Shown: piece by piece, positions 42,780 to 51,738 of the stretch
How the letters are laid out: the number at the start of each line of letters is the position of its first letter
How positions within the stretch are numbered: the first letter of the stretch is position 1
NCBI GenBank assembly: GCA_033875255.1
Contig: JAWZSN010000025.1
Span: 1-64,000, forward strand
DNA length: 64,000 nucleotides
From: Marinimicrococcus sp033875255
GTDB taxonomy: Bacteria > Pseudomonadota > Alphaproteobacteria > Geminicoccales > Geminicoccaceae
Direction of reading: 5' to 3'
The notes under the pieces: generated by a model
What the model was told of the DNA's origin: nothing
What the model saw: only the letters and a program-made list of their open reading frames with translations
The model's database searches: none
Position numbers and translations under genes: made by a program

Positions 42780-43994
42780 GTGCAGGACAAGCGCATCTTG
42801 CTGATCGTGGGCGGCGGCATCGCCGCCTACAAATGCCTCGAGCTGATCCGCCGGTTGCGCGAGCGCGGCGTCGCGGTGCGCTGCGTGCAGACCCGCGCGG
42901 CCCGCGAGTTCGTGACGCCGCTCTCGCTCGCCAGCCTCTCCGGCAACAAGGTCCACGAGGACCTGTTCTCGCTGACCGACGAGGCGGAGATGGGTCATAT
43001 CCGGCTCTCCCGCGAGGCCGAGCTTGTGGTCGTGGCACCGGCCACCGCCGACCTCATGGCGAAGATGGCCCACGGGCACGCCGACGATCTGGCGTCCACC
43101 CTGCTGCTCGCCACCGACAAGCCGGTGCTGCTGGCGCCCGCTATGAACCCGATGATGTGGAGCCACCCGGCGACCCGACGCAATCTCTCGATCCTGAAGG
43201 GCGACGGTGTCCGCACCGTGGGCCCGGGGGCCGGCGACATGGCGTGCGGCGAGACCGGCGCCGGCCGCATGGCCGAGCCGCAGGAGATCCTGGCGGCCGT
43301 CGAGGCGCTGCTCGGGCCGGCCCGGCGGCCGCTCGCGGGCCGTCGCGCGCTGGTCACCAGCGGCCCGACCCGCGAGCCCATCGATCCGGTGCGCTACATC
43401 GCCAACCACTCCTCCGGCCGCCAGGGCCACGCGATCGCCGCCGCCCTGGCGAGGGCCGGGGCCAAGGTGACGCTGGTGAGCGGTCCGGTGATCCAGCCGG
43501 ACCCCGCTGACGTCTCGGTGGTGCGCGTGGGCACCGCGCTCGAGATGCTGCAGGCCTGCGAGGCGGCGCTGCCCGCCGACATCGCGGTCTGCGCGGCGGC
43601 GGTCGCCGACTGGCGGCCGGAGGCAGCGCCCGGCAGCAAGATCAAGAAGGAGGACGGGGGCGAGCCGGTGCTCCGCCTCGTCGAGAATCCCGACATCCTG
43701 CGGACCCTCGCCACACGGCCCGTCGGCCGGCCGGCCCTGGTGGTCGGCTTTGCCGCCGAGACCGGCGACATTCTCGCCTATGGCGAGCGCAAGCTCGCCC
43801 GCAAGGGCTGCGACTGGATCCTCGCCAACGATGTGAGCCCGCACACGGGGGTCTTCGGCGGCGGCGAGAACAGCGTGGTGCTGCTGCGCCGCGGCGCAGC
43901 CCCCGAGCCCTGGCCTAAGCTCACCAAGGAGGAGGTGGCAGCGCGCCTGGTGGAGCGGATCGTGGCAACATTTGCGACAGGAGAGCCTGCATGA
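42780..43994 (+). CDS. coaBC: Bifunctional phosphopantothenoylcysteine decarboxylase/synthetase
   Basis: A 404-residue enzyme for two steps of coenzyme A synthesis. The flavin-dependent CoaC domain spans about 1-190, with APAMNPMMWSHPA. The CTP-dependent CoaB domain follows, with TSGPTREPIDPVRYIANHSSG and AAAVADWRP. The start is GTG 42780. Its end overlaps dut by 4 bases (ATGA). That coaBC-dut pairing is conserved in many bacteria. Confidence 0.95.
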   Translation: MQDKRILLIVGGGIAAYKCLELIRRLRERGVAVRCVQTRAAREFVTPLSLASLSGNKVHEDLFSLTDEAEMGHIRLSREAELVVVAPATADLMAKMAHGHADDLASTLLLATDKPVLLAPAMNPMMWSHPATRRNLSILKGDGVRTVGPGAGDMACGETGAGRMAEPQEILAAVEALLGPARRPLAGRRALVTSGPTREPIDPVRYIANHSSGRQGHAIAAALARAGAKVTLVSGPVIQPDPADVSVVRVGTALEMLQACEAALPADIAVCAAAVADWRPEAAPGSKIKKEDGGEPVLRLVENPDILRTLATRPVGRPALVVGFAAETGDILAYGERKLARKGCDWILANDVSPHTGVFGGGENSVVLLRRGAAPEPWPKLTKEEVAARLVERIVATFATGEPA

Positions 43995-44467
43995 GCGTCG
44001 TCGAGATCGCGGTGGAGCGGCTCGAGCATGGAAGCGATCTGCCGCTGCCGGCCTACGCCTCGGCCGGTGCCGCGGGCCTCGACCTCCTGGCCGCGGTCGG
44101 TGAGGAAGTCTTGCTGCCGCCAGGGGGCCGCGCGCTCGTCCCCACCGGCATCCGCCTGGCCCTGCCGGACGGCTTCGAGGCGCAGGTGCGGCCGCGCTCG
44201 GGGCTGGCCTTGCGGTACGGCGTCACCGTCCTCAACGCGCCGGGCACCGTCGACGCCGACTATCGCGGCGAGGTGGGGGTGATTCTCGCCAATCTCGGCA
44301 GCGAGCCCTTCCCGGTGCGCCGCGGCGAGCGCATCGCCCAGCTGGTGGTGGCGCCGGTGGCGCGCGCCGTGTGGCGCGAGCAGGAGGTGGCGACCGCCGC
44401 CACCGAGCGTGGCGCCGGCGGGTTCGGATCCACCGGAATGGCGGTCGCACGGAGCGGGGGGGCTTGA
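43991..44467 (+). CDS. dut: dUTP diphosphatase
   Basis: A 158-residue trimeric dUTPase that makes dUMP and keeps uracil out of DNA. The conserved motifs run in order: AGLDLLA, RPRSGLALRYGVTVLNAPGT with catalytic Asp in VDADYRGE, RGERIAQLVV and GAGGFGSTG. Its start overlaps coaBC and its stop overlaps the Rrf2-type gene (TGATG), so three genes form a tightly coupled operon. Confidence 0.95.
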   Translation: MSVVEIAVERLEHGSDLPLPAYASAGAAGLDLLAAVGEEVLLPPGGRALVPTGIRLALPDGFEAQVRPRSGLALRYGVTVLNAPGTVDADYRGEVGVILANLGSEPFPVRRGERIAQLVVAPVARAVWREQEVATAATERGAGGFGSTGMAVARSGGA

Positions 44468-44919
44468 TGCTCAAGCCTTCGAAGAAGCTCGCCCTGGCCG
44501 TCGAGGCGGTGGTCGACATTGCCCTTCACAGCGGTCTCGACCCTGTGCAGAGCCAGGACATCGCGGCCCGGCTGGGTCTGCCCCGGCGCTATCTCGAGCA
44601 GGTCATGCAGCAGCTCGTGCGAGAAGGCATCCTCAAGGGCGTGCGCGGACCGCGCGGCGGCTACCGCCTTGCCCGTGAGCAGCGGCGTATCAGCGTCGGC
44701 GACGTGTTCCGGGTGGTGCAGGGCGACGAGCCGGCCGAGGAGGCGGGCATCGCCTCGGGCAGCGAGCTCGGGCACCGGATCATGGTGCCGTTCTGGGGCG
44801 AGCTCGAGGAGGAGCTGATGCGGCGGCTCGACGCCGTGACCGTCGAGGATCTGTGCGAGAGGGCTGCTGCGGCGGGGCTGCGCGGCGAGCAGACGCCGCC
44901 GCCCGATTTCATCATCTGA
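44467..44919 (+). CDS. Rrf2 family transcriptional regulator lacking the cluster cysteines
   Basis: A 150-residue winged-helix regulator. The N-terminal helices SKKLALAVEAVVDIALH and RLGLPRRYLEQVMQQLVREG, with VRGPRGGYRLAR as wing, are classic Rrf2/IscR. The three-cysteine Fe-S motif of IscR/NsrR is absent; the loop reads GSELGHRIMVPFWGEL, and the only Cys is near the end (EDLCERA). It may sense something else or act constitutively. It is coupled to dut. Confidence 0.88.
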   Translation: MLKPSKKLALAVEAVVDIALHSGLDPVQSQDIAARLGLPRRYLEQVMQQLVREGILKGVRGPRGGYRLAREQRRISVGDVFRVVQGDEPAEEAGIASGSELGHRIMVPFWGELEEELMRRLDAVTVEDLCERAAAAGLRGEQTPPPDFII

Positions 44920-44940
44920 CAGAATGTCGCGTCACGTCAG

Positions 44941-44965
44941 TGCAACAATTCTTGCAACAATGTTG
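44941..44965 (+). promoter_or_regulatory. Repeated operator-like site upstream of the EamA transporter
   Basis: Two direct repeats of tgcaacaat (44941-44949 and 44953-44961) start 12 bp apart, and the second forms a palindrome, caacaatgttg, at 44955-44965. The 158-bp gap here separates the Rrf2-type gene from the transporter gene. The binding protein is unknown; the Rrf2-type regulator next to it is one candidate. Confidence 0.4.
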
Positions 44966-45077
44966 ATCGAGACGAGCACTTCTGCATGACGCGCCTGCAT
45001 TAGTTGCGCGGGTACGGGCGGGGCGGAAATAGTATAGTCGGTGCGTTCAATCCTCCCGCACTGGCTTCCCTGCAGAC

Positions 45078-46010
45078 ATGACCAACGCGATGACGGACGT
45101 GGCCCCCGGCGTGCCGGCCCGCAGCCTCGGGCTGGCCGCGCTGAGCTATTTGTCCTTCTCCACCGCCGACGCGCTCATCAAGGGCTCGAGCGCGGCCTAT
45201 TCGGTGTTCCAGATCGCCACGGTGATGTCGCTCTTCGCGCTGCTGCCGGTGGTGGTCCTGGGGTTGGCGCAGGGCGGCGTGCGCGGCCTGCTGCCCAACC
45301 GCTGGGGCCTCGTGCTGCTGCGCGGGGTGCTCACCGCCACCGGCTCGATCTGTGCCTGGCTCGCCTTCTCCATGCTGCCGCTGGCCGACGGCTATGCGAT
45401 CCTGTTTGCCGCGCCGATGCTGGTGACGGTGCTCTCCGCGGTGATCCTGCGCGAGGAGGTCGGCTGGCGTCGCTGGCTGGCGACCGGGATCGGCTTTGCC
45501 GGCGTCATGGTCATGGTCCGCCCCGACTTCGCCACTCTCGAGCTGGGACACGGGCTGGCGCTGGCCGGTGCCAGCTGCGGCGCGCTCTCCTTCGTCGTTC
45601 TCAAGCGGATCGGCACCCGCGAGCGCAGCGCGCCGGTGCTCTTCATCCTGTTCTTGAGCATCCTCGCGGCGAGCCTGCCCATGACGGTACGCGATTTCGT
45701 GATGCCGGATCTGACGGGTCTGCTGGCCATGGCCGTGGCCGGGCTGCTCATGGGCATGGGCCAGACCGGGCTCGTGCTGGCCACCCGCAGCGCGCCTGCC
45801 GTCGTGGTGGCGCCGTTCCAGTACAGCCAGATGATCTGGGCGGTGCTGTTCGGCGCGCTCCTCTTCGGCGACCGGCCGACGCCCATGCTGTTCGCGGGCA
45901 TGGCGCTGGTGGTCGGCAGCGGCCTCTTCATTCTGTGGCGCGAGACGGTGCGCCGCACCATCGTCACCATCGCCACCCACGGCGAGGTTCCCGCCCGCGC
46001 CGCCCGCTGA
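45078..46010 (+). CDS. EamA/DMT superfamily transporter
   Basis: A 310-residue inner-membrane protein with ten predicted helices in two EamA repeats (first about 20-145, second about 160-295). The repeat ends are seen as LLPLADGYAILFAAPMLVTV and APFQYSQMIWAVLFGALLFG. Members export amino acids, metabolites or S-adenosylmethionine, and the substrate here is unknown. ATG 45078 fits; another in-frame ATG lies four codons later. Confidence 0.88.
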   Translation: MTNAMTDVAPGVPARSLGLAALSYLSFSTADALIKGSSAAYSVFQIATVMSLFALLPVVVLGLAQGGVRGLLPNRWGLVLLRGVLTATGSICAWLAFSMLPLADGYAILFAAPMLVTVLSAVILREEVGWRRWLATGIGFAGVMVMVRPDFATLELGHGLALAGASCGALSFVVLKRIGTRERSAPVLFILFLSILAASLPMTVRDFVMPDLTGLLAMAVAGLLMGMGQTGLVLATRSAPAVVVAPFQYSQMIWAVLFGALLFGDRPTPMLFAGMALVVGSGLFILWRETVRRTIVTIATHGEVPARAAR

Positions 46011-46199
46011 GCCGGCTGAGGGGCTCGCGCGACCACGCGCCGCCGCCAGACAAGCAAAAAGCGGGAGAGAAGGCCGCGCAGCGTCCTCTCCGGTTCCGGC
46101 GCCTCGATATGCGGGGCCGGGGCCGCCGGCGTAGGTTCTGTTCCAGCCCGCGGGGAAACACACTAACCTGCCCTTCTGGCAGACCAGGGGAGAGCGGCG

Positions 46200-47042
46200 A
46201 TGCGTGCAGGACGGATCGAGCTGGGCGGCGAGTTCGGTGATCTGGCGCTGGGATTTACCGAGTGGGGCGATCCGGAGGCCCGCCGTGCCGTTCTCTGCGT
46301 GCACGGCCTGACCCGCAACGCGCGAGATTTCGACATGGTCGCAGGCGCCCTTGCGCGGGGCGGGGCACGGGTGGTGTGCGTCGACGTCGCCGGCCGCGGG
46401 CTCAGCGACTGGCTCGACCAGCCCGGTGACTACCAGCCCGCGATCTACGCGCGCCAGCTCCGCTGCTTCATGGAACGGATGGGGTTGACCGGTGCCGACT
46501 GGCTCGGGACCTCCATGGGCGGCATCATCGGCATGCTGGTGGCGGCCGGCCAGGACAGCCCGGTGCGCCGGCTCGTTCTCAACGATATCGGGCCGCTGAT
46601 CCCGGCTGCCGCGACAGCACCGATCCGCGACTATCTGGGGCTGGATCTCGTGTTTGCGAGCCTGGCCGAACTCGAGCACCACCTTCGGGTGATCCACGCC
46701 GGCTTCGGCCCGCTGCACGATTCCCACTGGCGCCACCTGGCCCTGCACAGCGCCCGGCGTGCCGAGCGCGGCTGGCGCCTGCACTACGACCCGGCGATCC
46801 GCGTGCCCTTCGCCGACGCGCACGAGGGCGATACCGACATGTGGGAGACCTGGGACAGGATATCGGCGTCCACGCTGGTGCTGCGCGGCGCCTCCAGCCT
46901 GCTCCTCCCGGCCGAGATCGCCCAGGAGATGACCCGCCGCGGGCCGCGGGCGCAGCTCGCCACCTTCGAGGAGACAGGCCACGCCCCGGCCCTGATGAGC
47001 GAGGAGCAGATCAGGGTCGTGCGCGGGTTTCTCGAGAGCTGA
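46200..47042 (+). CDS. Alpha/beta hydrolase
   Basis: A 280-residue alpha/beta-fold hydrolase. The oxyanion HG motif is VHGLTRNARDFD, the nucleophile Ser is in GTSMGG near residue 102, the acid Asp is likely in the late strand region and the His is in EETGHAPAL near 262. The family covers esterases, lactonases and dehalogenases. The substrate is not determinable. ATG 46200 is close to GGGGAG. It is followed by an inverted pair of dispersed repeats before hemB. Confidence 0.88.
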   Translation: MRAGRIELGGEFGDLALGFTEWGDPEARRAVLCVHGLTRNARDFDMVAGALARGGARVVCVDVAGRGLSDWLDQPGDYQPAIYARQLRCFMERMGLTGADWLGTSMGGIIGMLVAAGQDSPVRRLVLNDIGPLIPAAATAPIRDYLGLDLVFASLAELEHHLRVIHAGFGPLHDSHWRHLALHSARRAERGWRLHYDPAIRVPFADAHEGDTDMWETWDRISASTLVLRGASSLLLPAEIAQEMTRRGPRAQLATFEETGHAPALMSEEQIRVVRGFLES

Positions 47043-47062
47043 GCGGCAAGGCCGCGGCCGCG

Positions 47063-47095
47063 GGCGCTGCGCGCGGTTTCCTTCTTCCGGTCGGT
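47063..47095 (-). repeat. Dispersed intergenic repeat, copy 4 (inverted)
   Basis: On the minus strand it reads accgaccggaagaaggaa, then accgcgcgcagcgcc, i.e. the core with one change. It pairs with copy 5 at 47196-47233 as a long inverted repeat with about 100 bases between. In RNA this could fold into a stem of some 30 bp between the convergent hydrolase and hemB genes. Confidence 0.6.
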
Positions 47096-47195
47096 CGAAG
47101 GCGGGAGGGTTGGATAGCGTGGCCACCGCCGTGAAGGATAGCGCGGCGCCATCGCCCGCACCGTCACGGCCACCGACTCTCCAAGCGCAGCCTAC

Positions 47196-47233
47196 ACCGA
47201 CCAGAAAGAAGGGAAGAAGCCGCGCGCAGCGCC
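47196..47233 (+). repeat. Dispersed intergenic repeat, copy 5
   Basis: accgaccagaaagaagggaa followed by the exact core gccgcgcgcagcgcc at 47219-47233. It is the most complete match to the consensus, 36 bp from the hemB stop. A weaker, shortened version (ggccgcgcagcgtcc) sits at 46072-46086 downstream of the EamA gene. Confidence 0.6.
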
Positions 47234-47269
47234 TTGCAGGGTTCTCGGCCTGGGAATGTGCGGCGCTGA

Positions 47270-48289
47270 TCAGCGCCGCTGCAGCTTCTCGGCGACCTCG
47301 ATCGCCGCGTAGGTGAGGATGGCGTCGGCACCGGCGCGTTTGAAGGCGAGCAGGCTCTCCTCCATGGCGGCCTCGGCGTCGAGCCAGCCCTGCAGGCCGG
47401 CAGCGTGGATCATCGCGTACTCGCCGGAGACCTGATAGGCGAGGGTGGGGAGCTGGAAGGCGGCCTTCACCCGGTGGATGATGTCGAGATAGGGGAGGCC
47501 CGGCTTGACCATCACCATGTCCGCGGCCTCGGCGATGTCCAGCGCCGTCTCGCGCAGCGCCTCGGCGGCGTTGGCAGGGCTCATCTGGTAGGTCTTCTTG
47601 TCGGCCCGGCCCAGGCTGGCGGACGAGCCCACCGCGTCGCGGAACGGCCCGTAGAAGGCCGAGGCGTACTTGGCGGCATAGGAGAGGATCACCGTCTGGT
47701 TGTGGCCGGCCGCGTCCAGCGCCTCGCGGAGCGCTGCCACGCGCCCGTCCATCATGTCCGAGGGGGCCACCACGTCGCAGCCGGCCGCGGCCTGGCAGAG
47801 CGCCTGGCGGCACAGCACCTCGAGGCTCTCGTCGTTGAGGATCACACCGTCGCGCAGCAGCCCGTCCTGGCCGTGGGTGGTGTAGGGATCGAGCGCCACG
47901 TCGGCGATCGTGCCGATCTCCGGCACTGCCCGCTTGATCGCCCTGATCGCCCGGCACACGAGGTTGTCCTCGTTCCAGGCCTCGCAGCCGTCCTCGCTCT
48001 TGCGCTCCGGCGGAGTCACCGGGAACAGCGCCATGGCCGGCACGCCGGCATGGGCCGCCCGCTCGGCCATGGCCACCACGAGATCGACCGACAGGCGCTC
48101 CACCCCCGGCATCGAGGGTATCGCCTCGCGGCGGCCCTCGCCCTCCAGCACAAAGCAGGGCTGGATGAGGTCGGCCGGCCGCAGCGCGTGCTCGGCCACC
48201 ATATCGCGCAGCCAGGCCTGCCGCCGCAGGCGACGCAGGCGGGTGCGGGGGAAGGGGGCAGGATTGACGAGATGCAGCGGCTGGCTCAC
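47270..48289 (-). CDS. hemB: Delta-aminolevulinic acid dehydratase (porphobilinogen synthase)
   Basis: A 339-residue enzyme joining two 5-aminolevulinates into porphobilinogen, for haem and related tetrapyrroles. The active-site lysines lie in SYAAKYASAFYGPF and VMVKPGLPYLDI. The metal-binding region DVALDPYTTHGQDGL lacks the three-Cys zinc motif, so it is likely the Mg-dependent type common in proteobacteria. It starts at GTG 48289. It is divergent from the acyl-CoA dehydrogenase gene. Confidence 0.96.
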   Translation of the reverse strand: MSQPLHLVNPAPFPRTRLRRLRRQAWLRDMVAEHALRPADLIQPCFVLEGEGRREAIPSMPGVERLSVDLVVAMAERAAHAGVPAMALFPVTPPERKSEDGCEAWNEDNLVCRAIRAIKRAVPEIGTIADVALDPYTTHGQDGLLRDGVILNDESLEVLCRQALCQAAAGCDVVAPSDMMDGRVAALREALDAAGHNQTVILSYAAKYASAFYGPFRDAVGSSASLGRADKKTYQMSPANAAEALRETALDIAEAADMVMVKPGLPYLDIIHRVKAAFQLPTLAYQVSGEYAMIHAAGLQGWLDAEAAMEESLLAFKRAGADAILTYAAIEVAEKLQRR

Positions 48290-48475
48290 GACGATTCCAC
48301 GGCGGTCATTGCGGTTCCCGGTCTACCGGACCGTTACTCCTCCGCGGCACGGGCCGCAACCGCCGCTCCCGCGACCCCCTTGCCGCCGCGACACGGGGTC
48401 GCCATCCTCGGCCTTTGGGACCAAGGCCGGTCTCCCTCCCGCTGGGTACCGGTGTCGTCATCGGAGGCAGCTGCC

Positions 48476-49618
48476 ATGGTAAGCTTCGAGCCCGGCGAGG
48501 AGCAGCGGGCGCTGCAAGAGATGGCACGCGAGTTCTCGAGGCGCGAGCTGGCCCCCCATGCTGCGCGTTGGGACGAGGAGCACGTCTTCCCCGTCGATAC
48601 GCTGCGAAGGGCCGCCGCGCTCGGCATGGCCGGCATCTATGTGGGCGAGGAGGCGGGCGGCAGCGGGCTCGGCAGGCTCGACGCCGCCATCATCTTCGAG
48701 GAGCTCGCCGCCGGCTGCACCTCGACCGCCGCCTATCTCTCGATCCACAACATGGTGGCGTGGATGGTCGATGCTTTCGGCGCCGCGCCGCTCAAAGAGC
48801 GCTTCCTGCCGGGCCTTTTGAGCATGGAGCGGCTCGCCAGCTATTGCCTCACCGAGCCCGGCTCGGGCTCCGACGCGGCCAGCCTGCGGACCCGCGCGCG
48901 CCGCGACGGCGAGAGCTATGTGCTGGACGGGGCGAAGGCCTTCATCTCCGGCGCCGGCGCGGCCGATCTCTATTTGGTGATGTGCCGGACGGGCGGCGAG
49001 GGGCCCTCGGGCATCTCCAGCCTGCTGGTGGAGAAGGACACAGCCGGCCTCGGCTTCGGCGCGCCCGAGAGGAAGCTCGGCTGGCATTCGCAGCCGACTG
49101 CGATGGTCAATTTCGAGGCGTGCCGGGTGCCGGCTTGCAACCGCCTCGGCGCCGAGGGCGAGGGCTTCAAGATCGCGATGCGCGGGCTGGACGGCGGGCG
49201 GGTCAACATCGCCGCCTGCTCGCTGGGGGCCGCGCGCGCCTGTCTCGAGCGCACCCTTGCCTTTGTGAAGGAACGGCACCAGTTCGGCCGCGCGCTGGCC
49301 GACTTCCAGAACACGCAGTTTCGCCTGGCCGACATGGCGAGCGAGCTGGAGGCGGCCCGGCTGATGGTCTGGCGGGCGGCCTGGAAGCTCGACCAAGGTG
49401 CAGCGGATGCCAGCGTCGCCTGCGCCATGGCCAAGCGCCTCGCCACCGACCTCGCCTTCGGCATTATCGATCAGGCGCTTCAGCTGCACGGCGGCTACGG
49501 CTATATCGGCGACTACGAGATCGAGCGGTTCCTGCGCGACACGCGCGTGCACCGGATTCTGGAAGGGACGAACGAGATCATGCGGCTGATCATCGCCCGC
49601 CGGCTGCTGGCGGACTGA
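48476..49618 (+). CDS. Acyl-CoA dehydrogenase (probable isobutyryl-CoA dehydrogenase)
   Basis: A 380-residue FAD enzyme. Typical segments are YCLTEPGSGSDAASLRTRA and RHQFGRALADFQNTQFRLADM; the catalytic Glu is in ILEGTNEIMRLI near the end. The two genes that follow encode HIBYL-CoA hydrolase and 3-hydroxyisobutyrate dehydrogenase, so it most likely oxidises isobutyryl-CoA in valine breakdown, as an IBD-type enzyme. ATG 48476 has GGAGG nine bases upstream. The frame is open further upstream but antisense to hemB. Confidence 0.9.
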   Translation: MVSFEPGEEQRALQEMAREFSRRELAPHAARWDEEHVFPVDTLRRAAALGMAGIYVGEEAGGSGLGRLDAAIIFEELAAGCTSTAAYLSIHNMVAWMVDAFGAAPLKERFLPGLLSMERLASYCLTEPGSGSDAASLRTRARRDGESYVLDGAKAFISGAGAADLYLVMCRTGGEGPSGISSLLVEKDTAGLGFGAPERKLGWHSQPTAMVNFEACRVPACNRLGAEGEGFKIAMRGLDGGRVNIAACSLGAARACLERTLAFVKERHQFGRALADFQNTQFRLADMASELEAARLMVWRAAWKLDQGAADASVACAMAKRLATDLAFGIIDQALQLHGGYGYIGDYEIERFLRDTRVHRILEGTNEIMRLIIARRLLAD

Positions 49619-49623
49619 GACGA

Positions 49624-50706
49624 ATGACCGAGACGACGCAAAAGGCCGAGCTGCAGTGCACCCGCGAGGGAGCCCTGGGGATCATCACTCTCGACCGCCA
49701 GGAGGCGCTCAACGCGCTGAGCCACGAGATGGTCGTGGCGATGAGCCGCCAGTTGGCCGCCTGGCATCGCGATCCGCAGGTGGCGGCCGTGCTGGTCAAG
49801 CCGGCGCCGGGCCGGGCGTTTTGCGCCGGCGGCGACGTGCGCACGGTGAACGAGGTCTGCCGGCGCGAGGGGATCGAGGCTGCAACCCCCTTCTTCCACG
49901 ACGAGTACCGCCTGAACTGGCGCATCAAGCATTTCGGCAAGCCCTACATCTCCCTCCTGGACGGGGTGACGATGGGCGGCGGCGTGGGAATCTCGGTCCA
50001 CGGCACGCACCGCGTGCTGACCGAGCGGACCCTTTTCGCCATGCCCGAGACGGGGATCGGCTTCTTCCCCGATGTGGGCGGCAGCTACTTCCTGCCGCGC
50101 TGCCCCGGCGCCAGCGGCACGTGGATGGCGCTGACCGGGGCCCGGCTGCACGCTGCCGACTGCCGCTGGGCCGGCATCGGCACGCATCTGGTGCCCTCCG
50201 ATCGGCTGGAGGAGCTCGAGGCGCGACTTGTTGCCGCCCGTGGCGTCGAGCTGCCGGGCGAGCTCGAGGCCGCCCTGGTCGAGCTCGGCGAGGCGTCGGA
50301 GCCGGCACCGCTGGCGGAGCGCCAGGCGCTGATCGACCGCTGCCTTGCCGCGGACAGCGCCGCCAAGGCGGTGGCGGCGCTCGAGGCCGAGGATGACGGA
50401 TGGGCGCACGAGCAGGCGGCGCTGATCCGCAGGAAGTCGCCGCTCGCCACTGCCGTGACCCACGCCCAGCTCCGGCGCGGCGCGGAGCTGGGTTTCGATG
50501 CCTGCATGGCGATGGAGTACCGCATGGTGCACCACTTCCTCGAGAACGGCGAGTTCTACGAGGGAGTCCGCGCCCTGCTCATCGACAAGGACAAGAGCCC
50601 GCGCTGGGCCCATGCCCGGCTCGAGGACGTGCCCGAGGGCGCGATCGAGGAGGTTTTCGCAGCGCTGCCGCAGGGCGATCTCGCCTTCGACTGGCAGGGC
50701 GTGTGA
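49624..50706 (+). CDS. 3-hydroxyisobutyryl-CoA hydrolase
   Basis: A 360-residue crotonase-fold thioesterase. GRAFCAGGDVRTV, DGVTMGGGVGISVHGTHRV and AMPETGIGFFPDVGGSYFL are diagnostic of HIBYL-CoA hydrolase rather than ordinary enoyl-CoA hydratase, as is the greater length. It frees 3-hydroxyisobutyrate for the next enzyme, MmsB. It begins 6 bp after the acyl-CoA dehydrogenase stop. Confidence 0.92.
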   Translation: MTETTQKAELQCTREGALGIITLDRQEALNALSHEMVVAMSRQLAAWHRDPQVAAVLVKPAPGRAFCAGGDVRTVNEVCRREGIEAATPFFHDEYRLNWRIKHFGKPYISLLDGVTMGGGVGISVHGTHRVLTERTLFAMPETGIGFFPDVGGSYFLPRCPGASGTWMALTGARLHAADCRWAGIGTHLVPSDRLEELEARLVAARGVELPGELEAALVELGEASEPAPLAERQALIDRCLAADSAAKAVAALEAEDDGWAHEQAALIRRKSPLATAVTHAQLRRGAELGFDACMAMEYRMVHHFLENGEFYEGVRALLIDKDKSPRWAHARLEDVPEGAIEEVFAALPQGDLAFDWQGV

Positions 50707-50762
50707 CGCTGAGGCTGGCTCCTTGACCCCTGCCGGCTCTTTGTCCCTGGAAGGAGGCTAGC

Positions 50763-51656
50763 ATGGCGCGGATCGGTTTCATCGGCCTCGGCAACATGGG
50801 CGGACCGATGGCCCGCAACCTGGTCAGGGCCGGCCATGAAGTGGCCGGCTTCGACCTGGCGGAGCCGGCCCGCGCGGCGCTGGCGGAGGCTGGCGGCACC
50901 GCTGCGGCCTCGCTGGCCGAAGCGGCCGGCGGCGCGGACGTCGTGCTGACCATGCTGCCGGAAGGGACGCATGTGCGGGCCGCCTACCAGGGCGAGGCCG
51001 GCGTGCTGGCCGCGGCCCGGGAAGGGGCGCTGCTGGTCGACTGCTCGACCATCGACGTCGAGACCGCGCGTGCGGTCGCCAGGGCCGCAGGCGAGCGCGG
51101 CCACGCGATGCTCGACGCGCCGGTCTCGGGCGGTGTAGCGGGCGCCGAGGCGGGATCGCTGACCTTCATGGTGGGCGGGCCGGCCGTCGCATTCGAGCAG
51201 GCGCGGCCCGTCCTCGAGCGGATGGGCCGGGCCGTGATCCACGCCGGCGACAGCGGCGCGGGCCAGGCGGCCAAGATCTGCAACAACATGATGCTGGGCA
51301 TCCAGATGATCTCGGTGTGCGAGGCCATGGCGCTGGCGGGCAGGCTTGGCCTGGACCGCCAGAAGCTGTTCGAGATCAGCTCGAAGGCGTCGGGCCAGTG
51401 CTGGTCGCTCACCTCCTATTGCCCGGTCCCGGGGCCGGTCCCATCGTCGCCCGCCAACCGCGAGTACCGCCCCGGCTTCACCGCCGCGATGATGCGCAAG
51501 GACCTGCGGCTCGCCCAGGAAGCGGCCCAGGCCGTCGGTGCAAGCACGCCACTAGGCGCTGAAGCTTACCAGTTATACAACCTTTTCGCGATGCAGGGAA
51601 AAGAAGCGCTGGATTTTTCTGCAATCATCCAGATGATGGAGAAAGCGACGCAGTGA
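50763..51656 (+). CDS. mmsB: 3-hydroxyisobutyrate dehydrogenase
   Basis: A 297-residue beta-hydroxyacid dehydrogenase. The NAD motif is GFIGLGNMGGPMARNL, the substrate loop DAPVSGGVAGAEAGSLTFM, and the catalytic Lys K171 in GQAAKICNNMML. It oxidises 3-hydroxyisobutyrate to methylmalonate semialdehyde, completing the valine segment of the operon. GGAGG lies before ATG 50763. The gene for the final semialdehyde dehydrogenase is not in the window. Confidence 0.93.
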   Translation: MARIGFIGLGNMGGPMARNLVRAGHEVAGFDLAEPARAALAEAGGTAAASLAEAAGGADVVLTMLPEGTHVRAAYQGEAGVLAAAREGALLVDCSTIDVETARAVARAAGERGHAMLDAPVSGGVAGAEAGSLTFMVGGPAVAFEQARPVLERMGRAVIHAGDSGAGQAAKICNNMMLGIQMISVCEAMALAGRLGLDRQKLFEISSKASGQCWSLTSYCPVPGPVPSSPANREYRPGFTAAMMRKDLRLAQEAAQAVGASTPLGAEAYQLYNLFAMQGKEALDFSAIIQMMEKATQ

Positions 51657-51738
51657 AGCCAAGCATCGACGGCCACGCTGGTCCCCGCGGACGTCCATAA
51701 CAAGTGCGTCGTTTCCACCGCATCACCCGAGGCAGCCA

